Source: Dehalococcoidia bacterium (GTDB lineage Bacteria > Chloroflexota > Dehalococcoidia > UBA2979). Taken from it: a stretch of DNA of 64,000 nt. A program made the translations under genes and the position numbers. Positions 62,523 to 64,000 of the stretch are shown here, one piece after another. Location: NCBI GenBank assembly GCA_009379925.1, contig WHSU01000004.1, forward strand, positions 1 through 64,000. Direction: 5' to 3'. The first letter of the stretch is position 1, and each line of letters begins with the position of its first letter. The notes beneath the pieces were generated by a model, which did not search any database, was not told the DNA's origin, and saw nothing but the letters and a program-made list of their open reading frames with translations.

Positions 62523-63083
62523 ATGAGCCGGATCGCGGGGATCAGCCGGGCGGAGGCCTCGCCACAACTGCTCGAGGTTTACGACCGGATGGAGGGCCGC
62601 TTCGGCGCCATCCTCGATCCCATCGCCGTGTCCGCGCGGCAACCGGCGCTGCTGGACGCCTACCTGGGCTTCGAGGACGGGCTGCGTGCATCACGCGAGC
62701 TGGAGCTCGAACTGAAGGAGCTGGCGTCGCTCAAGGTGTCGACGATGGTTGGCTGCGCCTTCTGCATGGACATCGGGTCCCACCTTGCGACGCGTCGAGG
62801 GCTCACAGAACGACAATTGCTTGAGCTGACCGAGTACCGCACCAGCGACGCCTACACAGAGCGCCAGCGCCTTGCCCTTGAGTACGCCGAGGCGATGACC
62901 GAGCGCCGCGTGCAAGTCAGCGACGGCCTCTTCGACCGGCTACGCACCGAGTTCGACGAGGTCCAACTGGTGGAGCTGACCGCGATGATCGCGTGGGAGA
63001 ACTATCGAGGGCGCTTCAACCACGCGCTCGGCATCGGCTCCACGGGCCTGTCCGACGGCGCCGTCTGCGCAACCCCCGAGTAG
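62523..63083 (+). CDS. AhpD/carboxymuconolactone decarboxylase-like protein with CxxC
   Basis: A 186-residue CMD-fold protein with the redox motif Cys78-Ala-Phe-Cys81 and His87, as in AhpD-type alkylhydroperoxidases. It would reduce peroxides or serve as a thiol reductant. ATG 62523 has GAGGAG 8 bases upstream. Its position across from the Rrf2 regulator suggests redox- or NO-responsive control. Contrast the 10685-11233 protein, which lacks these cysteines. Confidence 0.88.
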   Translation: MSRIAGISRAEASPQLLEVYDRMEGRFGAILDPIAVSARQPALLDAYLGFEDGLRASRELELELKELASLKVSTMVGCAFCMDIGSHLATRRGLTERQLLELTEYRTSDAYTERQRLALEYAEAMTERRVQVSDGLFDRLRTEFDEVQLVELTAMIAWENYRGRFNHALGIGSTGLSDGAVCATPE

Positions 63084-63139
63084 GGACCGCCTGGGAGCGG
63101 ACAGCGGCGCGCAAGGACGGCCCCACCTACTATCCGGCG

Positions 63140-63754
63140 GTGGAGCTTCAGGACATCGTCTCGGTGGCGGACCGGCTGGGGATCATCGCGTTCGCCATCT
63201 CCGGTGTCGCGGTCGGCATCCGAGCGCGCCTCGACATCATCGGGCTGCTCACGCTCGGCCTCGTAACGGCCATCGGCGGCGGCGTGGCGCGCGATGTGAT
63301 CCTGGGCGACATCCCGCGCACGCTCCTGGCCACGGACTACCTCCTGTACGCGGTGGGCACGTCTGCGCTCGGCATCGTCGCGAGCTGGCTCGGCTGGACC
63401 GCGCCCGGGCCGATCATGCGTACCGCCGACGCGGTCGGCACGGGCGCCTTCGCCGTCACCGGCGCGCTGCTCGCGCGCGAGGCGGGCCTCGAGTGGGCGG
63501 CCGGGGTTGTGCTCGCGATCGTCACCGCGACCGGCAGCGGCATCCTGCGCGACGTGCTGGCCAGCGAGGTGCCGCGCGTCCTGCAGGCCGAACTGAACGC
63601 GACGGCCGCGGCCGCCGGTGGGCTGGTCGCGGTGCTGATCGCGCCGGAGCGCCTCGACGTCGCCTCGGTCGCGGGTGCGGCGGTTGCGGCCGTGATCAGC
63701 GGCGCCGGGCACGCCGGGATCATCCGGCTCCCCTCGCTCACATCGGAGGAGTGA
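63140..63754 (+). CDS. TRIC/UPF0126-family cation channel protein
   Basis: A 204-residue membrane protein with two similar halves of three helices each: GIIAFAISGVAVGIRARLD with GLVTAIGGGVARDVILGD, and VGTGAFAVTGALLARE with AIVTATGSGILRDVLASEVP. The repeated G-G-G/G-S-G-x-x-R-D motif is the mark of the TRIC/YicG family. GTG 63140 was selected because the first helix begins soon after; no strong ribosome-binding site is seen. ATG-initiated alternatives are absent. Confidence 0.9.
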   Translation: MELQDIVSVADRLGIIAFAISGVAVGIRARLDIIGLLTLGLVTAIGGGVARDVILGDIPRTLLATDYLLYAVGTSALGIVASWLGWTAPGPIMRTADAVGTGAFAVTGALLAREAGLEWAAGVVLAIVTATGSGILRDVLASEVPRVLQAELNATAAAAGGLVAVLIAPERLDVASVAGAAVAAVISGAGHAGIIRLPSLTSEE

Positions 63755-63802
63755 CCGCCGCGGTGGGTCGCGCCCTGCGAGGTGCGCCGTAGGATGTCCT
63801 GC

Positions 63803-64000
63803 ATGGAGATCGCCGCCTGGCTCGAGCGTTTCTTCCCGCGGATCGAGCCGATCCCGTGGGGCGATCCGTGCTGGCTCGCCATCACCAGGACGAAGGGGCC
63901 CGAGCACAACCCGCCCCTCTACTGGCTCGGCCGCGCGCTCGATGCCGTCGACGAGGGCGGCGACGCCGAGACGCTGGGGGCGCGCCTGGTGGCCGCCCAC
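63803..64000 (+). CDS. partial protein, cut by right edge
   Basis: The open frame from ATG 63803 continues past the right end, with at least 66 residues: MEIAAWLERFFPRIEP, then GDPCWLAITR and a helical segment LGRALDAVDEGGDAE. It could be the start of a Nif3-like (DUF34) protein, but the visible part is too short to decide. AGGA lies about 8 bases upstream. Confidence 0.45.
   Translation, partial: MEIAAWLERFFPRIEPIPWGDPCWLAITRTKGPEHNPPLYWLGRALDAVDEGGDAETLGARLVAAH

Noticed and set aside
1-64000. CRISPR arrays, insertion sequences, prophage genes, rRNA
   Set aside because: No regularly spaced repeats, transposase motifs, phage structural genes or rRNA sequences were found on reading both strands.

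Overview
The window is GC-rich bacterial DNA, densely packed on both strands, with many 4-base start/stop overlaps (ATGA, GTGA) and frequent GTG and TTG starts. The gene mix suggests a free-living, fatty-acid/CoA-thioester-oxidising, menaquinone-respiring bacterium: four crotonases, six SDRs, an acyl-CoA ligase, EtfAB with a membrane ETF:quinone oxidoreductase, an F420/LLM-type oxidoreductase, AddAB-like recombination nuclease, CbbQ/NorD-type ATPase pair, TTCGACAG-type dispersed repeats. I infer Chloroflexota (Dehalococcoidia-like); this is a judgement from gene content and is not proven, since no rRNA or phylogenetic marker set is present.

Layout. 1-4790: AddB-like (cut by the left edge) and AddA-like nuclease/helicase. 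5105-7710: esterase, crotonase, tRNA-Lys(TTT), universal stress protein. 7884-10590 (minus): ECF sigma factor, its membrane anti-sigma factor, a lipid-anchored cupredoxin and a repeat lipoprotein. 10685-13040: an AhpD-like protein, a frameshifted glucose/sorbosone dehydrogenase and a YdeI/OmdA-like protein. 13213-17059: PadR regulator, ABC ATPase and FtsX-like permease, all overlapping. 17235-21704: an SDR without the usual Tyr/Lys, a frameshifted DAO-type oxidase, a fumarylacetoacetate hydrolase, a frameshifted multicopper oxidase. 21857-25651: ClpP, ArsR/SRPBCC/P-loop kinase set, peptide-type ABC binding lipoprotein. 25909-33039: GH43-like enzyme, LLM oxidoreductase, then a GTGA-coupled chain of two beta-propeller lipoproteins, a metallo-beta-lactamase-fold hydrolase and a membrane protein. 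33131-39484 (minus): DUF1802, DinB, large VWA protein with its MoxR/CbbQ ATPase, coaE. 39697-45489 (minus): EtfA, EtfB, FeS membrane oxidoreductase and acyl-CoA ligase. 45997-50392: a lower-GC-looking pair (frameshifted lipoprotein and membrane protein), a Rieske-fold protein without cluster ligands, two crotonases and a tandem pair of small paralogues. 50491-56053: two GNATs, SDR, unknown proteins, GH63-like hydrolase, RDD protein. 56087-60404 (minus): SDR, SDR, crotonase, SDR, SDR. 60487-64000: UppP, PPOX protein, Rrf2/AhpD divergent pair, TRIC/UPF0126 channel, and one gene cut by the right edge.

How the genes fit together. The acyl-CoA ligase activates acids; acyl-CoA dehydrogenases (not in the window) would pass electrons to EtfAB and then, through the FeS membrane protein, to menaquinone; crotonases and SDRs perform hydration and 3-hydroxyacyl oxidation. 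The most interesting region is 56087-60404, where a canonical SDR and a degenerate SDR occur as a pair on each side of a crotonase that itself lacks both usual catalytic glutamates. This resembles the known BbsCD type of SDR complex, in which one subunit is an inactive pseudoenzyme.

Four otherwise intact genes each carry a single-base frameshift. Two of these fall in runs of four G or C, so assembly or sequencing error is at least as likely as gene decay. Perfect hairpins without a U-tract sit between most convergent gene pairs. I see no CRISPR array, insertion sequence, prophage or rRNA.
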